Part shown: in pieces, positions 40,520-50,972 of the stretch
How the letters are laid out: the number at the start of each line of letters is the position of its first letter
Numbering within the stretch: the stretch's first letter is position 1
Assembly: GCF_028640845.1 (NCBI RefSeq)
Contig: NC_080543.1
Coordinates: 5,090,459-5,154,458, forward strand
DNA length: 64,000 bases
Reading direction: 5' to 3'
Origin: Ahaetulla prasina
Taxonomy: Eukaryota; Chordata; Lepidosauria; Squamata; Colubridae
Made by a program: the position numbers and the translations under genes
Notes under the pieces: generated by a model
The model's database searches: none
What the model was told of the DNA's origin: nothing
The model's input: the letters and a program-made list of their open reading frames with translations, nothing else

Positions 40520-41795
40520 CTATACCTTCCTTCCTCTCCTTCTGTCCACATATCCCTCCATTCCTCCCTCCCTCCATTCCTTCCTTCCATATATCCCTCC
40601 CTCCCTCCCTTCCTTCTGTCCATATATCACTCCCTTTCCTTCTTCCTTCCTTTTATCTCTCTCTCCCTTTATTTCTCTCCCTTCCTTCCTTCCTTCCTTA
40701 CTTTCCTTCCTTCCTTATATCTCTCTTTCCTCCCTCCCTCTATTTCTCACCTCCCTCCCTCTACTATTTCCTTCCTTCCTTCCTTTCTTCTATCTCTCTT
40801 TCCTCCCTCATTCTATTTCTCCCCTCCCTCCCTCTACTATTTCCTTCCTTCCTTCCTTCCTTCCTTCCTTCCTTTCTTCTATCTCTCTTTCCTCCCTCCC
40901 TCTATTTCTCCTCTCCCTCCTACTATTTTCTTCCTTCCTTCCTTCCTTCCTTCCTTCCTTCCTTCCTTCATATCTTTCTTTCCTCCCTCCTTCTTTCTCC
41001 TCTCCCTCCCTCTACTATTTCCTTCCTTCCTTCCTTCCTTCCTTCCTTCCTTCCTTCCTTCCTTCTATTTCTCTCCTCCCTCCTCTATTTCTCCTCCCTC
41101 CTCTACTATTTCCTTCCTTCCTTCCTTCTCTCTCTTCCTCCCTCCTCTACTATTTCCTTCCTTCCTTCCTTCCTTCCTTCCTTCCTTCCTTCCTTCCTTC
41201 CTTCCTTCCTTCCTTCTCTCTCTTTCCTCCCTCCCTCTATTTCTCTCCTCCTCTACTATTTCCTTCCTTCCTTCCTTCCTTCCTTCCTTCCTTCCTTCCT
41301 TCCTTCCTTCTATTTCTCTTTCCTCCCTCCCTCTATTTCTCCCCTCCCTCCCTCTACTATTTCCTTCCTTCCTTCCTTCTCTCTCTTTCCTCCCTCCCTC
41401 TACTATTTCCTTCCTTCCTTCCTTCCTTCCTTCCTTCCTTCCTTCCTTCCTTCCTTCCTTCCTTCCTTCTCTTTCCTCCCTCCCTCTATTTCTCTTCTCC
41501 CTCCCTCTACTATTTTCTTTCTTCCTTCCTTCCTTTATATCTTTCTTTCTTCCCTCCCTCTTTCTCCCCTCCCTCCCTCTACTATTTCCTTTCTTCCTTT
41601 CTTCTCTCTTTCCTCTCTCCCTCTATTTCTCCCCTCCCTCCCTCTACTATTTCCTTCCTTCCTTCCTTTCTTCTATCACTCTTTCCTCTCTCCCTCTATT
41701 TCTCTTCTCCCTCCCTCTACTATTTCCTTCCTTCCCTCCCTCCCTCCCTCCCTCCCTCCTTCCTTCCTTCCTTCCTTCCTTCCTCTCTCCCTGAT
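40520..41795. repeat. 1.3-kb polypyrimidine array, second anchor type
   Basis: (CCTT)n blocks alternate with a ctccctccctctactatttc anchor about every 60-110 bp. This anchor differs from the array at 22.6 kb. Confidence 0.95.
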
Positions 41796-42059
41796 TTGCT
41801 TCAGGGTCCAATTCCAGGTGACGTTTGCCAGCTTCAAAGCCATAGAGCCAAATCAATAATTAATCCATTTCAGAGAAAGACGACAGTTCTTCCACTTTCA
41901 TATCTCAGGGACACCCACCGGGTCGGCTCGCTCATCCAGGATCAAATCTCAGACTTGATGTGCAACGCAGTAGCCAGAATCTGGAGACACCTAAAGTTTG
42001 ATCATGATTACCAGGAGTTGGCAGAGCTCTGGGACAGATATAAGATGTATCACTCCTGG
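41796..42059. other. Unclassified sequence
   Basis: A 90-aa + strand ORF is open, but no domain or splice context supports it. Confidence 0.3.
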
Positions 42060-43132
42060 CAGTGGTGAAATCCAATTTTTTTTACTACTGGCTCGGTGGG
42101 CGTGGCTTGGTGGGCATGGCAGGGGAAAGATGCTGCAAAATCCCCATTCCCTCTCCACTCCTGGGGAAGGATGCTGCAAAATCCCCATTCCCTCCCCACC
42201 CCAGGGGAAGGATACTGCAAAATCCCCATTCCCTCTCCACTCCTGGGGAAGGATGCTGCAAAATCCCCATTCCCTCCCCACCCCAGGGGAAGAATACTGC
42301 AAAATCCCCATTCCCTCTCCACTCCTGGGGAAGGATGCTGCAAAATCCCCATTCCCACCCCACTCCTGGGGAAGGATACTGCAAAATCCCCATTCCCTCC
42401 CAGGGAAGGATACTGCAAAATCCCCATTCCCTCTCCACCCCTGGGGAAGGATACTGCAAAATCCCCATTCCCTCTCCACTCCTGGGGAAGGATGCTGCAA
42501 AATCCCCATTCCCTCCCCACCCCAGGGGAAGGATACTGCAAAATCCCCATTCCCACCCCACTCCTGGGGAAGGATACTGCAAAATCTCCATTTCCGTCCC
42601 ACTCCAGGGGGAAGGATACTGCAAAATCCCCATTCCCACCCCACTCCAGGGGGAAGGATACTGCAAAATCCCCATTCCCACCCCAATCCAGGGAAAGGAT
42701 ACGGAAGGATACTGCAAAATCCCCATTCCCACCGCACTCCAGGGGGAAGGACACTGCAAAATCCCCATTCCCACCCCACTCCAGGTGGAAGGATACTGCA
42801 AAATCCCCATTCCCACCCCAATCCAGAGAAAGGATACTGCAAAATCCTCATTCCCACCCCAATCCAGGGGGAAGGATACTGCAAAATCCCCATTCCCACC
42901 CCACTCCAGGGAAAGGATACTGCAAAATCCTCATTCCCACCCCACTCCAGGGGGAAGGATACTGCAAAATCCCCATTCCCACCTCAATCCAGGGGGAAGG
43001 ATACTGCAAAATCCCCATTCCCACCCCACTCTGGGGCCAGCCGAAGGTGGTATTTGCCAGTTCTCCAAACTACTCAAAATTTCCGCTACGGGCTTTCCAG
43101 AACCTGTCAGAACCTGCTGGATTTCACCCCTG
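42060..43132. mobile_element. hAT-like MITE swollen by an internal minisatellite
   Basis: Ends cagtggtgaaatcca and tggatttcacccctg. Flanks actcctgg and actcctga match 7 of 8. The element is 1073 bp against 244 bp for its relative at 12852; the excess is tandem repeat. Confidence 0.9.
42120..43030. repeat. ~41-bp minisatellite, 22 units
   Basis: I count 22 occurrences of ctgcaaaat at about 41-bp spacing, each preceded by gggaagga and followed by ccccattcc. Most frames on both strands are open, giving proline-rich artefact ORFs. Confidence 0.95.
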
Positions 43133-43286
43133 ACTCCTGAGTACCTTATAGGTTTACATATCAGGAAACTTGCACTTAAACCTTGTCAGGGTGACCTGAT
43201 TCAAACCATGTAAGATTGGGCTCCAGGACTTTACTTCCTGCTAATTAAACCTAGTTTATAACGACAATCTGGGCCTAGCCGTATTA

Positions 43287-43682
43287 CAGGGGATCCTCAA
43301 GTTACAACACTTCATTTAGTGACCGTTCAAAGTTACACCAGCACTGAACAAAGCGGCGTATGACCATTTTTCACACTTATGACCGTTGTACCATCCTGGG
43401 TAAGCACGTGATCAAAATTCAGACGCTTGGCAACTGATTCATATTTACGACGGTCGTAGTGTCCTGGGGTCACGTGATCATCTTTTCCGGACTTCTGACA
43501 AGCCAAGTCAAGGGGGGGAAACCAGATTTATTTAACAGCTGTGTGATTGACTTAACAACTGCAGTGATTCACTTAACGACCGTGGCCTGAATGGCCATAA
43601 AATGGGGCAAAATTCACTTAATAAATGTCTCACATGGTAACGTACTTTTGGGCTCAGTTGTGGTCATAATTCAAGGACTCTG
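43287..43682. mobile_element. Element T, near complete
   Basis: Starts caggggatcctcaagttaca and ends cataattcaaggactctg, with family phrases gtgaccgttcaaagttac and ttgattcacttaacgacc-like text between. Confidence 0.75.
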
Positions 43683-43754
43683 CTTATTCAGGGCTAGCTG
43701 TACCACACAGATACTTTGGGAATCAAACTTAACCCAGTGTTAAGAACAGAATAT

Positions 43755-44070
43755 GGAAAACAGAGTTGGAAGGGACCTTGGAGGTCTTCTAGTCTAACCC
43801 CCTGCTCAAGTAGGAGACTCTATCATTCTGGACAAATGGCTGTGCAATCTCTTCTCTTAAAAACCTCCAATGATGGAGCACCCACAATATCTAGTGGCAA
43901 GTTGTTCCGCTGATTAATTGTTCTCACTCTCAGGAAATTCCTCCTTAATTCTTGGTTGCTTCTCTCCTTGATTAATTTCCACCTGTTGCTTCTTCTTCTG
44001 CCTTTGGGTGTTTTGGAGAATAGGTTGACGCCCTCTTCTTTGGGGCAGCCCCTCAAATATTAGAAGATTG
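43755..44070 (-). mobile_element. CR1 LINE fragment
   Basis: Reverse CR1: gagttggaagggaccttgga to ctcttctttggggcagcccc. Confidence 0.85.
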
Positions 44071-44074
44071 AATG

Positions 44075-44145
44075 TCTATGGAGATTCTCCGTCATCCCAG
44101 GTCGCCGTTGTCCCATAAGTGCCTTTTGAAGAGGCAACTGGACTT
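44075..44145 (-). repeat. Repeat K fragment
   Basis: tggagattctccgtcatccc and tgaagaggcaactggac match other K copies. Confidence 0.6.
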
Positions 44146-44380
44146 TATTTATTATTTATTTATTTATTTATTTATTTTTCGTATTTTTATACCGCCCTAT
44201 CTCCCTAGGGACTCAGGGCGGTTCACAGCCAGATAAAATACATATAAATACAGGATAAAACATACATTAAAAAACTTATTCTAAATGGCCGAATAATTAA
44301 AATAGCAATACACATAATAAAATCCCCAATTAAAACCAATTCAAAATTTAAAAATCTAGTCCAGTTTCTAAATAAATAAA
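44146..44380 (-). mobile_element. L2-like LINE 3' end
   Basis: Reverse strand: (ATTT)n, then ataccgccctatctccctag and continuing L2 3' sequence, as in 6206-6420. Confidence 0.85.
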
Positions 44381-44449
44381 TTGTCATAAAGATGAATCTG
44401 TGCAACAAATCCAGGAGGACCCCCCATTATGCACCAAGTCTGTCTTGGT

Positions 44450-44590
44450 ACCAGTGATGGGCTTCAAATTTTTTTGCTACCAGTTCTGTGGGTGTGGCTT
44501 GGTGGGCGTAGCATGCCTTGGTGGGCACTTTCTGGTTTTCCTTTCAAGAACGTTTCGCCTCTCATCCAAGAAGCTTTCAAGACAAAACCG
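44450..44590. repeat. MITE stub plus repeat K scrap
   Basis: agtgatgggcttcaaattt to ttggtgggcgtagc is a MITE start. 44535-44590 has reverse/forward K phrases (cctctcatccaagaagctt). Confidence 0.5.
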
Positions 44591-44611
44591 TCTGTCAGAA
44601 ATGGTGTAAGG

Positions 44612-45035
44612 CAGTGATGGCTAAACTTTTTGCCGTCGCGTGCCAAAAGCGAGGGGAGCATGGAGGGGTCACGCGCGCACGTGCCCACACCCATAATTTA
44701 ATGTGCCCCACCTGCCCACGCATGTATGCGCACGACACACACACACCCGCACGCAACTCCCGCTTTTGGCACACGATGGCACAGTGGCCCATTTTTCGCC
44801 CTTCCCAGGCTCCAGAGCCTTTCTAGGAGCCTGGGGAGGGCGAAATCGGTTTTCCCCACCCTCCGGAGGCTGAAAACAGCCTGTTTCCTGACTTCCGGTG
44901 AGTCCGGAAGGCCCGAAAATCAGTTGTCCGGCACGCAGATGCGCACTGGAGCTAAGCTAGGGCAACGCTCGCGTGCCTACCAATATGGCTCCGCATGCCA
45001 CCTGTGGCACCTGTGCCATAGGTTCGCCATAACGG
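44612..45035. mobile_element. MITE family M in a CR1 3' end
   Basis: Starts cagtgatggctaaac and ends aggttcgccataacgg. Flanks gtgtaagg and gtgtaggg match 7 of 8. CR1 3'-end sequence lies on both sides (cagaaatggtgtaagg; tgggttggattggatgacc-like). Confidence 0.75.
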
Positions 45036-45107
45036 GTGTAGGGTGCTTGGGAAGTGGGGGTTGGATTGGATGACCTACAAGATCCCTTCCCACCCTGTTG
45101 ATCTGTA

Positions 45108-45245
45108 AAGCTTCTTCAGCTCTGACTGGATGGTGGGGAAGTCACCGCTGAAGAAGCTTCTTGGATGGGAAGCGAAACGTCTTCAGAGAAAAACCAGGAA
45201 GTCCCTTTTCCCCCTTCAAAAAGCACCTTTGGGACAAAATTGGAA
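45108..45245 (+). repeat. Repeat K
   Basis: gaagaagcttcttggatggg, agcgaaacgtcttcagag and aaaaagcacctttgggac. Confidence 0.65.
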
Positions 45246-45394
45246 GACTGATGATAACTTTCCATTTCTGTTCTCCTGGCCCATAAATCCTTCAGGTCCT
45301 CTTCTGACATTTTCCCACATCTGCTCTGCAGGGATAAGGTCTCCTGTCCGTTGGAGAAACTCAACCCCTTCACAAAGTCAACAAAGAACAAAGA

Positions 45395-45735
45395 ATAACA
45401 GATGGAATAGAATAGAATGGAATGGAATGGAATGGAATAGAATACAGAATAGAATGGAATGGAATAGAATAGAATAGAATAGAATTAATGGAATGGAATG
45501 GAATGGAATGGAATAGAATAGAATAGAATAGAATAGAATAGAATAGAATAGAATAGAATAGAATTGAATTGAATTGAATTGAATTGAATTGAATTAATAG
45601 AATAGAATAGAATAGAATAGAATAGAATAGAATAGAATAGAATAGAACTGAATTAAGAATAGAATAGAATAGAATAGAATAGAATAGAATAGAATAGAAT
45701 AGAATAGAATAGAATAGAATAGAATAGAATAGAAT
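45395..45735. repeat. (AATAG)n/(AATGG)n/(AATTG)n microsatellite
   Basis: About 340 bp of pentamers, switching between AATAG, AATGG and AATTG variants. It is continuous with the LINE tail at 45735. Confidence 0.95.
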
Positions 45736-46525
45736 TCTTCATTGGCCAAATGTGATTGGACACACAAGGAATTTGTCTTTGGTGCATATGCTCTCAGTGT
45801 ACATAAAAGAAAAGAACATCAAGAATCATGAGGTACAACACTTAGTGATAGTCAAAGGATAAAAATAAGCAATCAGGAAACAATCAATATCAATATAAAT
45901 CGTAAGGATATAAGCTGCAAAATTACAGTCATGCAGTCGTAAGTGGGAGGACATGGGTGATGGGAATGATGAGAAGATTAATAGTAGTGCAGATTTAGTA
46001 AATAGTTTGAGAGTGTTGAGGGAATTATTTGTTTAGCAGAGTGATGGCTTTAGGGAAAAAACTGTTCTTGTGTCTAGTTGTTCTGGTGTGCAGTGCTCTA
46101 TAGCGTTGTTTTGAGGGTAGGAGTTGAAACAGTTTATGTCCTGGATGTGAGGTGTCTGTAAATATTTTCTCAGCCCTCTTTTTGACTTGTGCAGTATACA
46201 GGTCCTCCATGGAAAGCAGGTTGGCAGCCATTGTTTTTTCTGCAATTCTAATTATCCTCTGAAGTCTGTGTCTTTCTTGTTGGGTTGCAGAACCGAACCA
46301 GACAGTTATGGAGGTGCAGATGACAGACTCAATAATTCCTCTGTAGAACTGGATCATCAGCTCCTTGAGCAGTTTGAGCTTTCTGGGTTGGCGTAGAAAG
46401 AACATTCTTTGTTGCGCTTTTATGATGATGTTTTTGATGTTAGCTATCCACTTTAGATCTTGCAATATGGTACAACCTAGAAATTTGAAGGTTTCTACTG
46501 TTGATACTGTGTTGTCTAGTATTGT
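45736..46525 (-). mobile_element. AATAG-tailed LINE with a 189-aa open frame
   Basis: The - strand frame 46594-46025 is open for 189 codons and includes TVSTVETFKFLGCTI, LMIQFYRGIIESVICTSITV, RHRLQRIIRIAEK and a DTSHPGHKLFQLLPS-type segment. These form the C-terminal reverse-transcriptase domain of a CR1/L2-group LINE. Its 3' end is the pentamer array. This configuration is known from snake genomes. Confidence 0.85.
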
Positions 46526-46529
46526 GAGA

Positions 46530-46765
46530 GGTGGAAATTGAACAAGGAGAGATTCAACCTGGAAATAAGGAGAAATTTCTGACAGTGAGGACAATCAACC
46601 AACGGAACAGAAGTTGCCTTCGGAAGTTGTGGGAGCTTCACCCCTGGAGGCTTTCAAGAAGAAACTGGACTGCCATCTATGAGAAATGGTGTAGGGTCTC
46701 CTGCTTGGGTGGGGGGCTGGACTAGATGACCTTCAAGGTCCCTCCCAACTTGATTAATCTGTATC
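46530..46765 (+). mobile_element. CR1 LINE 3' fragment
   Basis: caaggagagattcaacctgg to gatgaccttcaaggtccctc. Confidence 0.85.
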
Positions 46766-47150
46766 TGTACGTCCAAAACTGCCTTGACTTTGTGCTGGTT
46801 TGGGCCAAAGCAGAACTCGTGTTGTTGTTGTTTTTTTAACTTGAAGCTGCTGTAGATGAAGCTGGGGAGGGGGAGTTGGGGGGTTACTCAGGTGAGGGGT
46901 CAGTGGGGTGGAGGAGGACCTGACAGCCTGGCTGCAATTAACCGTGGTTTCATTAGCGAAGGGATCGAGGTTTTCCAGAGGGAACAGCCCTGTTTCCTGT
47001 TAGAAAACAGAACTGCGGGGCGGGAGGGGCGGGAGGGGGGCATGCTCACATATCTTTGGGAAAATGACATTTTCCCCCTCTCTCTCTCTCTTGCCCCCTC
47101 AGCATTGTTTCTCCATATGCCATCCTTCCCCTGCTTTGCAGGATGTAAAA
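46766..47150. other. Unclassified sequence
   Basis: G-rich at 46860-46920. No supported gene; a 100-aa ORF is unremarkable. Confidence 0.3.
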
Positions 47151-48570
47151 TGTTCTGACCTAGGCTTCCTGAGGCAATGAAATGCACACGATTAGTCCCA
47201 AAAACCTTCTTTTTAGAATAGAATAGAATAGAATAGAATAGAATAGAATAGAATAGAATAGAATAGAATAGAATAGAATAGAATAGAATTTGAACAGAAC
47301 AGAATAGGAATAGGAATAGGAATAGGAATAGGAATAGAGTAGAATAGACTAGACTAGACTAGACTAGAGTAGAGTAGAGTAGAGTAGAGTAGAGTAGAGT
47401 AGAGTAGAGTAGAGGGAATGGGAATGGGAATGGGAATGGGAATGGGAATAGGAATAGGAATAGAGTAGAGTAGAGTAGAGTAGAATAGGAATAGGAATAG
47501 GAATAGGAATAGGAATAGGAATAGGAATAGGAATACAATAGAATTTTAATAGAACAGAAAGGAACAGAATAGAATAGAATAGAATAGAATAGAATAGAAT
47601 AGAATAGAATAGAATGGAATAGAATTTTATTGACCAAGTGTGATTGGACACACAAGGAATTTGTCTTGGTGCATAAGCTCTCAGTGTACATAAAAGAAAA
47701 GATACCTTCATCAAGGTACAACATTTATAACACAATTGATGGTCAATATATCAATATAAATCATAAGTATTGCCAGCAACAAAGTTACAGTCATACAGTC
47801 ATAAATGGAAAGAGATTGGTGATGGGAACGATGAGAAGATTAATAGTAGTGCAGATTCAGTAAATAGTTTGACAGTGTTGATGGAATTATTTGTTTAGCA
47901 GAGTGATGGCCTTCGGGAAAAAACTGTCCTTGTGTCTAGTTGTTCTGGTGTGCAGTGCTCTATAGCATCGTTTTGAGGGTAGGAGTTGAAACAGTTTATG
48001 TCCTGGGTGTGAGGGATCTGTAAATATTTATTTCAACGGCTGTGAATTCTGTTCATTCCCAGCCCGTGAGGAGTCACAAATAGTTGGTAAAGAGTCCGAC
48101 CGAAGTCTGCCACACTCCTTCGCGATAAGAGCTGATAAGCACCCACCTTTTCTCTCCCTTGACGCGCTGCCAAAGACCTCATTGGCCATTAGCTTTGCGA
48201 GGCCACACGGAGCACAGAGTCAAAAACGGAGCTTCAGAATTTAAACCGACCAGAACGAACAAAGTTGCTTCCTGCAAAGGCTCATGTCCTTTTGCTCCTC
48301 CTTTATGTCTTAATGGGAGGGGCCAATCATCTCCAAGCCTTACTCCTGAGTCGCCCCTTTTGTCTTAACTGTTCTTGCCTTCTGGAATCTCTGCGGATGC
48401 GCGCACTGGGAACAGGCTCCCCCTGTTCCTCTGATTCAGACTCTGGAGGCTCCAAAGTCAGCAAATAACTCCCAGATGGCCCTGGCCCCATCTCTGCCTC
48501 CGACCCAGAGCCCACGTCCGAGCCTTCCTCAGACTCCAGGACTGACCCATGTTCCTCCACAACCTGACCG
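47151..48570 (-). mobile_element. LTR-C copy split by a microsatellite-tailed LINE
   Basis: LTR-C 3'-end sequence (tgttctgacctaggcttcct on the + strand) runs 47151-47215 and resumes at 48028 (caacggctgtgaattctg) to about 48570. The minus-strand acidic/basic frame survives for 84 codons (RRDSRRQEQLRQKGRL). The terminal CACAACA is degraded. Confidence 0.75.
47216..48027 (-). mobile_element. AATAG-tailed LINE inserted in LTR-C
   Basis: Compound pentamer/hexamer array 47216-47630 (AATAG, GGAAT, GTAGA variants), then LINE body ttgaccaagtgtgattggac to about 48027. Confidence 0.8.
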
Positions 48571-48589
48571 GAAGTTGGCAAATGAGCCG

Positions 48590-48808
48590 TTTTTGACCTC
48601 CACAGGGCCTCTGGGGGTGGACAGGCTTTTTTCGCCCTCCCCAGACTCCTAGAAAGGCTCTGGAGCTTTGGGAGAGAGAAAAACAGGCCTTCCCCACCAC
48701 GCAGCCTCTTTCCTTACTTCTGGTAGGCCCAGAAGGCCTGAAAATCAGCTGGCGGAGCTGAGCTTGCACGCCCACCGATATGGCTATGTGCCATAGGTTT
48801 GCCATCAT
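48590..48808. mobile_element. MITE M, right part
   Basis: Ends tgccataggtttgccatcatg. CR1 3'-end sequence atagggtttcttgtttgagc follows directly, as at 34677 and 45036. Confidence 0.65.
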
Positions 48809-49238
48809 GGATATAGGGTTTCTTGTTTGAGCAGAGGGTTGGATTAGAAGAACATACAAAGAACGGTTGCTGGAACTGGGTATGTCTAGTTTGATGAAAA
48901 GAAGGACCAGGGGAGACATGATAGCAGTCTTCCAATATCTCAGGGGCTGCCCCAAAGAAGAGGGAGTCAAGCTATTCTCCAAAGCACCTGAAGGCAGGAC
49001 AAGAAGCAACGGATGGAAACTAATCAAGGAGAGAAGCAACTTAGAACTAAGGAGGAGTTTCCTGACTGTTAGAACAATCAATAAGTGGAACAACTTGCCT
49101 CCGAAAGTTGCGAATGCTCCAACGCTGGAAGTTTTTATGAAGAAATTGGACAGCCATTTGTCTGCAGTGGTGTAGGGTTACCTGCCTAAGCAGGGGGTTG
49201 GACTAGAAGACCTCCAAGGTCCCTTCCAACTCTGTTAT
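48809..49238 (+). mobile_element. CR1 LINE 3' part
   Basis: A first CR1 end scrap (48809-48855) leads to a longer 3' segment. It has an open stretch encoding [20 protein letters not shown] and VRTINKWNNLPPKV, classic CR1 C-terminal sequence, and ends gttattctattc. Confidence 0.9.
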
Positions 49239-49377
49239 TCTATTCTATTCTATTCTATTCTATTCTATTCTATTCTATTCGATTCGATTCGATTCGATTC
49301 AATTCAATTCGATTCGATGGAAGGCAGGAAGGAAGGCAGGAAGGAAGGGAGGGAAGGAGGGAAAGAAGGAAGGAAGG
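49239..49377. repeat. (ATTCT)n to (ATTCG)n to GGAAG run
   Basis: The CR1 tail grows into ATTCT units, which mutate to ATTCG/ATTCA units, then a GGAAGG-type stretch. Confidence 0.92.
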
Positions 49378-49745
49378 ACCATTTGTCTGAAGTGGTGTAA
49401 GGTTTCCTGCCTAAGCAGCGGGTTGGACTAGAAGACCTCCAAGGTCCCTTCCAACTCTTGTTATTCTAAATTCTAAACTCAGGTGACTCTGAGGACACAG
49501 ACAAACCTCCAAGTGGCCTCAATGACTCTCTAAAAAAGGATGCAAATGACCAGCCGTCTGCAAGGAGTATCGATCCTTCCCTTCCCCACCATCCGGTCAG
49601 AACTGAAGAAGCTTCTTGGATGAGAAGCGAAACGTCTTCAGAGGAAAAAAACCCAGAAAGTCCAGCTGCCTCTCGGAAAAAAAGGCACTTTTGGGACAAC
49701 CACGACCTGGATGATGGAGAATGCTCCACAGGCATTTATCTCGCA
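49378..49745 (+). repeat. CR1 3' end fused to repeat K
   Basis: The CR1 terminal 100 bp (catttgtctgaagtggtgta) is followed without gap by K (ctcaggtgactctgaggaca, agcgaaacgtcttcagagg). The same junction occurs at 55120-55385. Confidence 0.7.
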
Positions 49746-50042
49746 TCACCGGGATTGACGGCAGAAGAGATTATAAAGACCGGCTAAAGAGCCCACCTCT
49801 TCCCAAGCCTATTTCTGCGGTTTTCGGCTAGGATTCGCCCTGACAGGCATAAGTACATATTGAAGTCCTTTCACCTTAATGGGCTGTTTCTGCTTAATGT
49901 AACTTTGCAGTTCTGGCTTGTCAAGATTGCTGAGAAATTTCGTCCTCTTCTTGGGCGAAAAAGAAATATTGGCATTTCTGCTTCTCCTGTTGCTTTCGTT
50001 CGCTCCGCGCTCAGTTCCAGGTCAACTTTGGAATTACTGTTC
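49746..50042. other. Unclassified sequence
   Basis: A 73-aa ORF at 49860 is unsupported. No repeat was recognised. Confidence 0.3.
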
Positions 50043-50930
50043 ATTTTATTTAGTAGATTTCGACCCCACCTTTATTATTAGTATCAATAACTAAAGGGGG
50101 GGGGGAGCGAACGGATCTAATCCTCCTTCCGCCTCCTGTTTGCTCCACAGCAACAACCTTGTGAGGAGAGACGAGCCCACCGAGATGTCTTTCGTGTCTA
50201 AAGCGGGACTAGAATTCACCGCCTCCTGATGATTAGAATCCAGAATCATCCAGCCAGCTTTCATTGCTAAGGCGGGACTAGAACTCATTATTTTCTGGTG
50301 ATTGGCCCAAAGTCACCCAGTTAGTTTCATGCCTAGGGATGTGGGACTAGAATTCACAGTCTCCTGGTGACTGGCCCAAAGTCACCCAGCTGACTTTTCA
50401 TGTCTAAGATGGGACTAGAACTCACCGTCTCCTGGTGATTGGCCCAATGTTACCCAGCCAATTTTTCAAACCTAAGGCAGGACTAGAACTCCCAGTCTCC
50501 TGGTGACTGAACCAAAGTCACCCAGCTGGCTTCCATGCCTAAGGTGGGACTAGAACTCACCGTCTCCTGGTGATTGGCCAAAGTCAGCCAGCTGGCTTTC
50601 ATGCCTAAAGCAGGACTAGAACTCACCGTCTCCTGGTGAATGGCCCAAAGTCAGCCAGCTGGCTTCCATGCCTAAGGCGGGACTAGAACTCACCGTCTCC
50701 TGGTGATTGGCCCAATGTTACCCAGCCAACTTTTCAAACCTAAGGCAGGACTAGAACTCCCAGTCTCCTGGTGACTGATCCAAAGTCACCCAGCTGGCTT
50801 TCATGCCTTAGGGGGAAACTAGAACTCACTGTCTCCTGGTGATTGGCCCAAAGAGATTAATTGAAAATCACCCAGCTGGTTTTTCATGCCTAAGACAGGA
50901 CTAGAACTCCCGATCTCCTGCTTTCTGGCA
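50043..50930 (-). mobile_element. Sauria-type SINE with an expanded internal unit
   Basis: Reverse-strand Sauria SINE body (ttagtagatttcgaccccac, ctccttccgcctcctgtttg, cttgtgaggagagacgagcc), followed by about 11 tandem units of 65-70 bp (gactagaactcaccgtctcc, ggcccaaagtcacccagctg). The unit spans the B-box side of the tRNA-like head. Confidence 0.82.
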
Positions 50931-50972
50931 ACAAACAGGTATGAGAACTGGGTCTCATACCTGTTTGTTGCC
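50927..50972. repeat. Perfect 20-bp inverted repeat, 6-bp loop
   Basis: ggcaacaaacaggtatgaga and tctcatacctgtttgttgcc are exact reverse complements around actggg. It marks the end of the SINE array. Confidence 0.95.

Noticed and set aside
41796..42068. 90-aa + strand ORF between two repeat blocks
   Set aside because: No domain, no splice context and no related copy. It may be unique sequence open by chance.
41998..43213. Overlapping ORFs of 230-380 codons with regular peptide repeats on both strands
   Set aside because: The peptide periodicity equals the 41-bp minisatellite inside a MITE, and all frames are open. A repeat-protein gene would favour one frame.
50043..50930. CRISPR-like array with 65-70 bp period
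   Set aside because: Consecutive units are similar along their whole length and derive from a Sauria SINE; there are no spacers.
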